Shown here: in pieces, positions 34,440-44,756 of the stretch
Numbering within the stretch: position 1 is the first letter of the stretch
Layout: every line of letters starts with the position of its first letter
Origin: Coptis chinensis
Taxonomy: Eukaryota > Streptophyta > Magnoliopsida > Ranunculales > Ranunculaceae
Assembly (NCBI GenBank): GCA_015680905.1
Contig: CM027378.1
Coordinates: 88,007,501-88,071,500 of the forward strand
Length of the DNA: 64,000 nt
Reading direction: 5' to 3'
The notes under the pieces: generated by a model
Seen by the model: the letters and a program-made list of their open reading frames with translations, nothing else
The model's database searches: none
Told to the model about the DNA's origin: nothing
Position numbers and translations under genes: made by a program

Positions 34440-35248
34440 GAAATCGCCTGGCGTCTAGCCTCTAGTCTAGGCGTTGCCTAGAAAGCCTGGGCGCACTCCC
34501 TAGAAGGCCTAGGTGTTATGCGCTCACCCACCACCCAATGACTAGCGTCTTTTACAACATTGGAAAAAAGGCGACAGACATTAATAGACAATACTGGACA
34601 TTGTTTTTTTCCCTCCCTAGCGTAAGTAACACTCACTATGGGTCTACGAAAGCTACGGGCGAAATTATGTGGCTTGCACAACAATTATGCCTGAGTCCCT
34701 GCAGGCTAGACAGTAGGGCAAAATATCAGTGTTCTAAAAAACGCTAGGCAGTAGTCGGGCGGTGGGATAGCGCCTAGCGCCTAGGCCTTCTAGGCAGTGC
34801 CTAGACGGGCTAGGCACTAGGCAGTTTTTTTTCCTAATATATATATAGTAATACACACATATACTACAAGAAATGAAGAAAATCATCTACCATAACTCAA
34901 AAAATAAGCACAAACAAAGATATTTATTACAAAAATACGTAATAGTTGAGGAATATTGACTTCATATAAAAACATACTCTTTGTTATAGTGGCATATAAT
35001 TTACATTAGACTTAAGTCTTTTAAACTCATTCAAATCTTAAGCCTACACGGGCCTTTATTTTTTGACATTTAATCATTCAAAAAAAAATAATAAAAAAAA
35101 CTTGACTGGACTGCCTAGAGGCCGCCTAGTCCCACCTAGTCGGTCTACTGATTTTTTAAACGACTAGGGCCTAGGCGAGTCAGTTGGGCACCGCCTAGCG
35201 CCTAGAGACCGCCTAGGCGGCCGCCTAGACCGATTTTTAGAATAGTGC
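34440..35248. repeat. TAGGCG-rich palindromic repeat
   Basis: Blocks dense in GCCTAG/CTAGGC words lie at 34446-34510, 34740-34825 and 35108-35232. The unit from about 34728 (GTTCTAAAAAACGCTAGGC) ends near 35248, where the reverse complement reads TATTCTAAAAATCGGTCTAGG, so this part has inverted ends and an AT-rich middle. Repeats of this wording are dispersed in many plant genomes. No protein is seen. Confidence 0.6.
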
Positions 35249-35599
35249 ATAATATAGAAAGAACTAGCATTTCACCCGGCCATGTCAAGATTGTTTCATT
35301 GTATGCTTTAAACGTTTGGGTTTACCTGTATTTTGGGCTTAATTTTTATAAAATGCTTAGTCCATTTTGGCAACATGGGGATGTAAAAAACGGGGAGAAA
35401 AACAGTGAGATGGAATGATAGATCATTAGGGAACTTTTATAGCTTAAAAAAGGAAGAAAAAGAGAAATTTGAAATTTTCTTAAAAAAAATATAAAAAAAG
35501 TAAATCAGTCGAACCTCACATTTCAACAATCTAAAGGAATAATAACTACATAATATCCGTTAAAAACCACTGACGAATCTTACTTAATATATTACTCAA

Positions 35600-35710
35600 A
35601 TTATGGACAATAGTATAAGACCTTGGTGGATTTGAATCACCATCTCTTGGGATATATTTCACATTCAAGTGCTCTTCCATTGAGCTAAAGATTCACTTTA
35701 ACTGCCAATT
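35600..35710 (-). mobile_element. tRNA-like sequence, probable SINE or tRNA relic
   Basis: On the minus strand the A box TAGCTCAATGG (35677-35687) and the B box GGTGATTCAAATCC (35628-35641) are about 36 bp apart, close to tRNA spacing. The D-arm is convincing (TAGCTCAATGGAAGAGC), but I cannot fold an anticodon stem, so it is not called a tRNA gene. Confidence 0.45.
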
Positions 35711-37067
35711 TGCAACATAACCAATGTTAAAAAGGAAATAGACAATAAATATTTAAAAAGGAAATTAAATAGTTATTGATCAGACCGTACCTTCACTCTT
35801 GGAGAAAAGACATGTTACCAGTAGCCCCTATATCCGACGACTCTAGCTAACACCTTACCTGTGAAGCACTAAATAAAAACAACTAATTAAAAATAGTGAA
35901 CTTGCTAGTCAACCTACAAACCTAAGCACATTACGCTTCCGTGTGTTGTATATCACCTAACAAAATGGTTAAAAGATTCATATCACTCTGCCACTTTACT
36001 GAAGCAAAATTGATGATACCTTCTCTTCTATTTTTTTTTATCTGCCTCATCAATCAATTGGGGATTTAAAATTTCTATTGTAAGACCCTTAAACCTTGAT
36101 AATTAACGATGACTTAGCGCACAAACAAATCATTTAAGCCAAATATTGAAATAATTTTCCACGGGACCATCTTAAATTCTAGAGCATCCAAGATAAATAG
36201 GCATCCCAAATCTTTTCATGTTGTGTAACAGGAAAAGCGGGTAAAGCTTGATCAAAAGTTCTACGTGTTTGATTCATAAGTGTCTAATCAGTCAAGGTAT
36301 TTATGTACAATATCCAAATCCTAGGCATCTTGTGCATGGCGATTAATGCACATTCAAAAGTGTTATTTAGAAACTCATATTCATGTTTTCAGTTGAGATT
36401 TCTTACATTGATCTTTGATCGTCTTCTGAAGCTCACATAGATAAGAATTCCAAAGCTTATAGCTCCCTCGTAAAGATTTCAACGCTTTTTTATACATATA
36501 AAAGAGCACGCTTATAAGCACCGCTCTCTCACACTTGGTATTTATACACTTAAAGTGTTCTAAAACACAATACAGTTGCACAAAATAAATGGAACCAATA
36601 GATAAGCGTTAGATAAAATTAGCAAATTGTTACCTTGAATATGAATCATATATTGTTTCTTCTAATACATGTACTTTTATTAAAATACAATAATAGAATT
36701 CAAAAAATAAATGGCCATGATATTGAAGCTACCTATAAAATATGATTACTTGGGCATCATCTTTCCATTAGACAAAGGACAACCATTGATTTTGATGACC
36801 TGGAATTATCACATAAGTAAGATGTATAATTAGTCATGTTTCTTTGAATGCATACATAAGAAGAAGAAAAAAATTATAATCATTAATTATTTGTATACAC
36901 ATATGACAACAGATACTTTTACAGTTGCAAATAGATAGTGGTATCAATGTCGAACCATGAAATTTAATTTCGCAGCTTTCATACCTAGCTCTTTGAATTT
37001 AGATAGGAACATAAGAGAATCATCTAAGCTAGCAAAACCAATTAGAAAAAGATTCATATGTGCTTAC
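35711..37067. other. Non-coding, no recognised gene
   Basis: AT-rich sequence. One minus-strand open frame (36581 down to 36381) ends near a GTAAGAAA donor-like site and could be an exon of the weak candidate transcript to its right, but it matches nothing I know. Confidence 0.3.
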
Positions 37068-37362
37068 CTGAAATGACCTCTTTGATCTTCTTGTTCTTTT
37101 AACTCTCTGTTTCAATCTTAAGTTTTCCTGCAAGAGAAGAAAACGGTTAGCAACGCAACAATAAGGTCATAGAATCAACTCTAAAGTTTGCCTAAAGCAG
37201 TGCACTCCATCGCCATAACATAACATACATAATCAATGGAGTTTCAATGGTATCCCTTTTAATACCATTCCGGTTTTCAATCTTAATCGAACAGAGAACA
37301 CAAAAAAAATGCCTCATGTGTCAAACTAAGAGAATCACATCTAGTCTTCTACTTACCTCCAT
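37068..37362 (-). other. Candidate two-exon start of an unknown minus-strand gene
   Basis: On the minus strand ATGGAG (start at 37362) meets a good donor (GGAG/GTAAGT, boundary 37357). A pyrimidine-rich acceptor (CTCTTGCAG/GAAAAC) opens a 60-bp exon (37127 down to 37068) ending TTTCAG/GTAAGC. Joined, it reads MEENLRLKQRVKRTRRSKRS. All phases agree, and upstream (37560-37640) there is a TATTTATAG-like box with a CT-rich leader. I cannot find a convincing third exon or name the protein. This may be a real small or non-coding transcript, or chance. Confidence 0.25.
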
Positions 37363-37650
37363 TGCTGCTGAAGAAGATGTGAACATGTGAGACTGACCAA
37401 GTATAAATCTCCGTGAGACTGACCAAGTATAAATCTCCCCTGAAAATAAATAGTCACACCTTCAAGCCATAACTTTGAGATCACCAATCCTAACAACAAT
37501 ATATGCATCATGATAAAATTCAAAGAAAGAAATTGTTTACTTTATTGAACTGTGCCTAGAACGGCCTGGTGCCTCCTTCTTCGTTGTGATTTGGGGTTTC
37601 CTTTTTTTGTGGAAGAAGAGAAAATTTTGCGTTATTTATAGCTTCAATTG

Positions 37651-38284
37651 AATAGATTTCAAAATCCCAAAAAATAAAAAACATGTGTTTAAAAATTAAT
37701 TACTAAAAAAACTTACGAATCATCCTTCATCAGTGGGAGAGCTCTTCAATTTTTGTCAGTAAAGTGTTTTGGGTGTTTTAATTTTTTGGTTACTAGTGGT
37801 CGAAAGGTTTTTTGGTTTTTTAGGTTTCATAGTTTGAAGTCGAAGGCGTTTTTGTATGAGAATCAAATTTTTTGTTTGTGTGATCCGTAATTATATCGCG
37901 AATTGGTTTAATGAATGGGCATGGAATTGTTTTTTTCTTAATTGTACATATCTCGAGAACATCTAGATAATCTCGACCAAATCCTACATCTAATATAATT
38001 AAGAGTAGGGACCGACTTGCAATTAATCAAAATTATGTCCTGCTTTTTAATTAATATTGTGTCCTCACTTAAAAATATGGCTGATGTGGCTTCCTGAAAT
38101 CCCATAGGAGCATTTTCGCCCACTATGCAATAGTAGATTTAGATAGGTGATTCCATCAGGAACTCATCAAATTGGATTGGGCAACCCCTAAAAAAAAAAA
38201 GAAATTTTACAAGTTTGCCATGTTACAAGTTTTCCATCAAAGCCCAAGCCCAGCAACCAATTCAACCGGTATCGCCAAAACGAA
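37651..38284. other. Non-coding spacer, probable MULE edge
   Basis: T-rich, then the sequence leading into the 34-bp array. GCTGATGTGGCTTCCTG at about 38080 resembles GCCACATCAGC near Helitron starts elsewhere in the window (minus strand), but no TC start follows. The left end of the MULE should lie in or near this stretch, but I could not locate a terminal inverted repeat. Confidence 0.3.
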
Positions 38285-38299
38285 CCCTCCAGGTCGTTT

Positions 38300-39085
38300 C
38301 TGTTTACACTCAAACGACGTGGTCACATAGTTTGAGTGTACACTCAAACGACTTGGCCAAGTTGTTTGAGTATACACACAAACGATATGGCCACGTCGTT
38401 TGAGTGCACACTCAAACTATGCGACCACATCGTTTGAGTGTAAACTTAAACTACGTGACCATATCGCTTGAGTGTACACTCAAACTACGTGACCACATCG
38501 TTTGAGTGTATACTCAAACTACGTGGTCACATTATTTGAGTGTACACTCAAACTACAAGGTCACGTCGTTTGAGTGTTAGTTTGAGTTTGAGTTACGCTC
38601 AAACTACATGGCCAAGTCGTTTGAGTGTATACTCAAACGATATGGACAAGTCGTTTGAGTGTTACTCACACTAATACTCAAACTACGTGACCATATCGTT
38701 TGAGTGTATACTCAAACTACATGACCAAGTCGTTTGAATATACACTCAAACGATATGGCCACGTAGTTTGAGTGTTAGTGTGAGTAACACTCAAACGACT
38801 TGTCCATGTAGTTTGAGTATACACTCAAACAACTTGGTCATGTAGTTTAAGTATACACTCAAACAATATGATCACGTAGTTCAAGTGTATACTCAAACTA
38901 CATGACCAAGTCGTTTGATTATACACTCAAACGATATGGCCGCGTAGTTTGAGTGTTAGTGTGAGTAACACTCAAACGACTTGTCCATGTAGTTTGAGTA
39001 TACACTCAAACGACTTGGTCATGTAGTTTGAGTGTACACTCAAACAACATGGACATGCACTCAAACGATTCCAAACGCACTCAAA
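38300..39085. repeat. Array A: 34-bp palindromic tandem repeat
   Basis: About 22 units of GTCGTTTG - AGTGTACACT - CAAACGAC - eight bases like ATGGCCAA. Each unit is an inverted repeat around GTGTACAC, and successive units vary between CGAC and CTAC. The period is 34 bp. The same period and GTCGTTTG/CAAACGAC core recur in arrays B and C, with different centres. Confidence 0.92.
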
Positions 39086-39239
39086 CGATTTCAATTGAAT
39101 TAGAAAAATTGAAATCCGATTTAAAAAATTGGGTTAGAAACAACACAATTACACCAATAAAACTACATGCACTCTGCACTCTTTATCTGTTATGACATAG
39201 TATATTTATAACCAAGTTAAAACATATAATCAAACATGC

Positions 39240-39890
39240 TAAAATCTAAAATAATAATTTATTTTATATCTAAACTTGTTATTATTATTATTTTTTCAAT
39301 TGTGAATCATAAACTACTTTGGGGTTTGGAGTTCAGGGTTCAGGGTTTAGAAATTTCGTACCAACATATTTCACTTAATTATTTGAAATAATAATTTGTT
39401 TTATATCTAAACTTGTTATTTTTTATTTTATTTTTCAAATTGTGAATCATAAACTAGGTTGGGGGTTTAGGGTTTAGAGTTGTTTACAAATTTCGTACTA
39501 ACATATTTTACTTAATTATTCAAAATAATAATTTGTTTTATTTATAAACTTATTCTTTTTTATTTTCTTTTTCAAATTGTGAATCATAAACTAGTTTGGG
39601 GGTTTGGGGTTTGGGTTTAGGGTTTAGGGTTTACAAATTTCGTACCGACATAAAAAAAAATTAATTTCAAACATATTTCACTCAATTATCCAAATCTAAA
39701 ATAATAATTTGTTTTATACCTAAACTTGTTATTTTCCATTTTTTTTATTCAATTGTAAATAATAAACTAGTTTGGGGGGTTTAGAGTTTAGGGTTTACAA
39801 ATATATTTCACTCAATTATTCGAAATATATCAAAATTTCAAATATATATAGAATACTCATTCACTCAGTTTAGAGTTTAGGGTTTACATA
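39240..39890. repeat. Tandem repeat of about 137 bp with TTTAGGG-like words
   Basis: ATAATAATTT followed by TATATCTAAACTTGTTATT recurs at about 39251, 39388, 39525 and 39701 (offsets 137, 137 and 176). Each unit has AATTGTGAATCATAAACTA, then GGGGTTTAGGGTTT-type runs, then ACAAATTTCGTAC. The TTTAGGG words resemble plant telomere repeats, but only two or three in a row, so this is a local repeat with telomere-like words rather than an interstitial telomere. It lies upstream of the transposase start. Confidence 0.85.
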
Positions 39891-39954
39891 GAATACTCAA
39901 GTTTCTCTACATACTCAAGTTTCTCTACATATTAGAATACTTAAGTTTCTCTAA

Positions 39955-40529
39955 ATGGAACATGAAGATGAAGAAGCATTTGAGGTACAACAACAAATTA
40001 GAGAAGAACAACAAATTAGAGAAGGAGAAAATAGAAGATATGTTGAAAGTGAAGAAGTGGAACAAAATATTGAAGGTCAAGGTGAAGAATTTGAAGATGC
40101 GACAAGTCGAGCAAATGAGATGCCGAGAAATCGTCGACGACAAAGTGCAAACCTAAATAATGAGGTAACACTTGATTAAAATGAATACAAAGCACTTGAT
40201 TGATTGAATGAATGAATGGATGCAAAACACTTGAATGAATGCAAAACCCGAGCCTAAACGACATGGCTGGGTCGTTTGGGAACACTATAGAACTACATGG
40301 CGGTGTAGTTTGAGAACACTATAGAACGACATGGCGGTGTAGTTTGAGAACACTATAGAACGACATGACCGGGTCGTTTGGTTACACTATAGGACTATAT
40401 GGCTGGGTCGTTTGGTAACACTATAGAACGACATGTACGGGTCGTTTGGGGACACTATAGAACTACATGGCCGAGTCGTTTGCTCTATGAAACTACATGG
40501 CTGGGTCGTTTGAACTAAATTTAATTAAA

Positions 40530-40583
<54 letters not shown>

Positions 40584-42958
40584 TGACTTTGAAACTAAAT
40601 GCAAATTGTTTGAGACTCTTGTTTTATTCTTCTATATGTAGAATTCTTTGCCGCTATCCGGGAACCGATCCTCTGCAAACTCGAATGATGTGGATTGTCA
40701 ACCGATTTTAAATGATACAACAGAAATTTTTACTACGGAAGAGGTATGATTGAGTAGGCATTGATTTCATTTTTTTTAAAAAATTTTCTAAATGTAATTT
40801 TATTAGTGTATTAATAATAGTTGTTGTTTTTTATGTGTTTAGGTCTTTCATACACGTAGCGAGGCAATCGGTTGGGCAACCGCTAGAGGAAGACAAGTTA
40901 ATGTTGTTGTGGTCATTGAAAAGTCGGAGTGTGCCAAAGGAAACCGAGTAGCAAGATTGAATTTGGCTTGCAAGTGCTCGAGTGTGTATCGGTCACACAA
41001 GAAGGAAGGCGAAGAGAGGGCCAATAAGAGAAGGTCGGGAACCAAGAAATCGGGATGTCCATTTAAGTTAAAAGGTGTTTTCCAATGCGGCACTGTCGAT
41101 AGTTGGAAAATTGTCGTTCTTAATGGTGTTTACAACCATCCATTGGCGAAGACCCTTGAAGGACATGCATTTGCTACTCGACTAACCGTTCCAGAGTTCG
41201 AGTATTTGTCAGAGATGAGTAAGTGTGGAATAAAACCTAAACAAATTTTGGATTCCATCAAGAATAGGTATCATGATAACATCTCTAGTATATCCCAAGT
41301 CTACACTACAATGCAGAAGGTGAGGAAATTGGATATGAACGGCCTCACACAATTGCAGAGATTGCGAGAGTTGTTAGCAAAAGAACATTATTTTGAGGAG
41401 TTGAGACAGGATGAGAATACCGAGGAGATAACGGGATTGTTATGGGCCCATCCAGAAGGTGTTAAGTTGGCTCGAACTTTTCCAACAATTTTCATGTTAG
41501 ATGCTACCTACAAAACTAACAGGTATCGGTGGCCTTTCATACAGTTTGTTGGGGTGACTTCAACGTGGAAATCTTTCACCGTGTGTCGTCTTTTATCATG
41601 CGAAACAACAAATCGACTATGAGTGGGCCCTGCATCATTTTAGTGGCTTGCTTGGTGACATAAGCCCATCTGTGATCGTGTCTGACAGGGACTTGGCCCT
41701 GATGAGTGCCGCTGACAAAGTTTTCCCTAACGCACACAAGCATCTATGTAGATGGCATATCGCTACGTGCGTCCTTTCAAAATGTTACGATATTTTTCCA
41801 ACTACAGAACTTGTAGAGAAGGCCCAGTTCTCATGGAACACTGTAATCAAATCGAAGACAGAGGTTATTTTCCAGCGTAGATGGGATGCTTTGGAAAAAT
41901 ATTACAGGGTTGAGTACTCCAATTTTGTTAGTTATTTGCGAGAGACTTGGTTTCCTCACAGGGATCGATTCGTATGTTGTTGGACTGACCAACACATTCA
42001 CTTTTGGAGTACAATGACCAATAAAGTTGAAGGGTCTCATGCTCAGGTGAAGCTTGTACTAGGAAATGAAAATTGTCATGATTTTTTGAGTATGTTTAGC
42101 TTAATCCACCCGATTCTAGAGATCCAGATGTCCGAGATTAGAGCTACCTTCGAGAGAAGTATGATTGTAACTCAGCACCACCACTGGATTCCTTTGTTTC
42201 GTGAACTCAGAGGCCTTGTCTCACGCAAGTGTTTGGACTTGTTATTTGAAGAAATAGATACCCACGTAAAGTGTGTTAAAGATGGAGAGATAAGGTGTTG
42301 GTGTTATTTGTGCACGAGCCATGGACTGCAATGTGCTCATGAATTAATTGAGTTTGAAGAGCAAGAACGGTCCATCCCTTTGACTGCTATCGACCCTTTT
42401 TGGAAAACATTGTCTGCTTATCCCAATGTGTCAGTGGGTGTTGGTCCTGATGTTACACCTTCGATGGACTTGTTCATGAATAGGTTTGCAATGGTTTCTG
42501 AAAAAGAGCAGAGGGTTATGATTAGGAAGCTTATGGAGATTGCCGTACCAGAAAGTACATGGCTAGTACTGCCTCGTGAGGAAGCAAAAACCAAAGGTCG
42601 GCTGAAAGGTAGCTGCAGCAGAAAGCTTCCAACTAGAGATGATAACTCTTCAAAGCGAGATCCATCTCATTTTGAACATTCTCAACGTGACCATGAAGAG
42701 TGGGTCTCGTCACAACCAAACACTACACCCACCCAAAACACCCACACCACACCAAGAAAGAAGTTTTCTCCAAAAATACCAACCCAAAACATTCACACCA
42801 CACCAACAAATAAGCCTTCTCCAAAAACACCAAAAACAACCACACCAAGAAATAAACCTTCTCCAAAAACACCAAAAACAACCACACCAAGAAATAAGCC
42901 TTCTCCAAAAACAGTCACACCACGAAATGTGAGAGATGGCCCTGTTGGATATTCCTGA
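39955..42958 (+). pseudogene. MULE transposase, three exons, frameshifted
   Basis: Cuts and integrates the element. Exon 1 39955-40164 (70 codons, Glu-rich), exon 2 40642-40743, exon 3 from 40843; all junctions are GT-AG and phase 0. Exon 3 has a FAR1-like N-terminal region (SEAIGWATARGRQVNVVVVI, KKSGCPFKLKG). Catalytic DDE residues: FMLDATYKTN, VSDRDLALMS and NKVEGSHAQVK. A SWIM-like zinc motif, CWCYLCTSHGLQCAHEL, follows. A one-base frameshift at about 41610-41625 splits the DDE domain. The C-terminus is a linker of TPRNKPSPKTPKTT repeats; the frame ends at 42958, overlapping the OTU frame. Array B lies in intron 1. Probably recently active given only two breaks. Confidence 0.9.
40255..40515. 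repeat. Array B: 34-bp repeat inside transposase intron 1
   Basis: About seven to eight units of GGTCGTTTGG, AACACTATAG, AACGACATGG, CCGG-like, period 34 bp. It shares the GTCGTTTG and AACGAC elements with arrays A and C, but the centre is ACACTATAG and the internal inversion is weaker. A T run of about 50 follows at 40531-40582. Confidence 0.9.
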
Positions 42959-43559
42959 AGAAATGCATAAATTCATTGTTAGAGTCTATGACCCTGTTGG
43001 CGATGGCAACTGTGGTTATAGAGCTTTCTGCATTGCATTAGGAAGAAGTCAAGAAGAATGGCCACAGATGAGAAGGGAGTTGTACGAAGAGCTTACCGAC
43101 AACCTCCCCCTTTATTGTACTTTGTACAATCAAAGTGAGGATTTTTATTCGATGAAGGAAATCCTACATGAAGAAGGTTACGCACCCTTAAATAAATGGA
43201 TGAGCATGCCCTTTGCTGGATACTTATTTGCTTCAAGATTTAATGTTGTCCTTCTGCATTTAGGAGCTCGTCAGTGCTTCCTTCTCATGCCGCTGAGAAC
43301 CCAAGCAAATCTTGAGAGAGTGACCCAAGTGTTGGGTAGTGCACATGTTGGTGGAAATTATTTTGTCAATGTTGAACTTGTTGAAGATTGTCCGGTTCCT
43401 CCAGTAATGCGCCAATGGTTTAGAGCTCGATATGATATTACTGAAAGTTGGAATTTGGCCTTGACAGCAAGGCAATTGCAATTTATGGCATTGAACATTC
43501 CCAATTTAATATGGGAAAATGAGCTCGTTGAAGACCCAACAGTACATGTTATCGACTAA
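42936..43559 (+). pseudogene. OTU-like cysteine protease domain of the MULE
   Basis: 208-codon frame reading FIVRVYDPVGDGNCGYRAFC, WPQMRRELYEELTDN, MPFAGYLFASRFNVVLLHL. The GDGNCGYRA box carries the OTU Asp and Cys. Near the C-terminus HVGGNYFVNV stands where relatives have an NHF motif with the catalytic His; here it is Tyr. In many plant MULEs an OTU domain is fused behind the transposase. Here the frame overlaps the transposase frame by 23 bp in another phase, so one indel near 42930-42958 probably split a single fusion protein. A separate ATG start at 42936 is possible. Confidence 0.88.
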
Positions 43560-43689
43560 GTTGTTTGTATGTTGTCGATATGATATTTTGATGTAATTTG
43601 TATTTTGATGTAATTTGAAACAAGTGTAATTTGATTTGATTATTATGTTATCAATGTTAGGGCTTTTATTTTATTTGATTTGGAAATCG

Positions 43690-44050
43690 AGTAATCGACT
43701 AAGTTGATTCGGACGACAATCGAGTGATTTGGAAATCGAGCGATCGACTAAGTGATATATTGATGTAATTTGATATTTTGATGTAATTTGGAACAAGTAT
43801 AATTTGATTTGATTTTTATGTTATTTGGAAATAATGTTAGGGCTTTTATTTGATTTGATTTGGAAATCGAGTGATCGACTAAGTTGATTCGGATAGCAAT
43901 CGAGTGATTTGGAAATCGAGCGATCGACTAAGTTGATTCGGACGGCAATCGAGTGATTTGGAAATCGAATGATCGACTAAGTTGATTCGGATGGCAATCG
44001 AGTGATCGACTAGTTGATTCGGACTGCAATCGAGTGATTTGAAATAATGT
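43690..44050. repeat. Tandem repeat, ATCGAGTGATTTGGAAATCGAG units
   Basis: About six units of roughly 50 bp with CGATCGACTAAGTTGATTCGG and CAATCGAGTGATTTGG, downstream of the OTU stop. A larger duplication (TTGATGTAATTTG...TTAGGGCTTTTATTT) joins 43590-43700 and 43765-43880. Non-coding. Confidence 0.85.
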
Positions 44051-44084
44051 TCGTATGTTGTCAATAATGACCGAAACTACCCGG

Positions 44085-44440
44085 TCAAGTCGTTTGGCTT
44101 TAATCCCAAACGACCTAGCCACATCGTTTGGGATTAAAGAAAAACGACATGAACAAGTCGTTTGTATTTTATACCAAACGATGTGACCATGTCGTTTGGT
44201 ATAAAAGTCAAACGATATGGCGAAGTCATTTGGCCTTTAGACCAAACGATGTGGCCATGTCGTTTGGTATAAAGGCCAAACAACTTGACCATGTTATTGG
44301 AGTTTAATCCCAAACAATGTGGCTGGGTCGTTTGGGATTAAAAGAGAACGATCTGCCGAAGTCGTTTGGTATAAAGGGAAAACGATCTGATGAGGTCGTT
44401 TGGCCTTTATGCCAAACGATGCGGCTCGGTCGTTTGGAAA
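44085..44440. repeat. Array C: 34-bp palindromic tandem repeat
   Basis: About ten units of GTCGTTTG - GTATAAAGGC - CAAACGAC - eight bases like ATGTGGCCAT. Period 34 bp, same core as array A and B with a TATAAA-containing centre (some units GGGATTAAAG). It lies between the stop of the OTU frame and the stop of the convergent plant-mobile-domain gene. Confidence 0.92.
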
Positions 44441-44756
44441 AAAAAAATTTCAAAATTCATTTTGTTTTTACAACACTTTCATATTCCTCAAATTCCACTT
44501 AATTCCATTCAAACATCAAATATCAAACACTCATTCATCAAATTCCATTCAAACATTAAACATCATTCATCCATTCAAACATCCAACATTCATTCAAACA
44601 TCATATCTATCCATTCATTCGAAGTTAACAAAATTACAAACCCTAAACTGAAACAAATTACATCCATCAAACTAAAACTAAAACAAAGTTAACAAAGTTT
44701 CAAATAATCCATCCATCAAACAAATTACAAAGTTACAAACCCTAAACTGAAACAAA
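44441..44756. repeat. CATTCAAACATC-rich simple repeat and 3' flank
   Basis: AAATTCCATTCAAACATC-type words repeat about eight times (44490-44620), followed by a duplicated segment (ACAAACCCTAAACTGAAACA at 44635 and 44735). Non-coding; presumably the 3' flank of the minus-strand gene. Confidence 0.7.

Noticed and set aside
35600..35710. Functional tRNA gene
   Set aside because: A and B boxes are good, but no anticodon stem-loop can be drawn.
37938..38123. Helitron 5' end on the minus strand near GCCACATCAGC
   Set aside because: Only the short motif is shared; no TC start or matching flank was found.
38300..39085. CRISPR-like palindromic array
   Set aside because: 34-bp units are head to tail with no variable spacers; they accompany a MULE.
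42710..42976. Cys/Trp-rich minus-strand open frames
   Set aside because: Mirror readings of the repetitive Pro/Thr/Lys linker of the MULE transposase.
43879..44122. Minus-strand frames with ITRLxSEST repeats
   Set aside because: Translation of the CAATCGAGTGATTTGG tandem repeat; no codon bias or family match.
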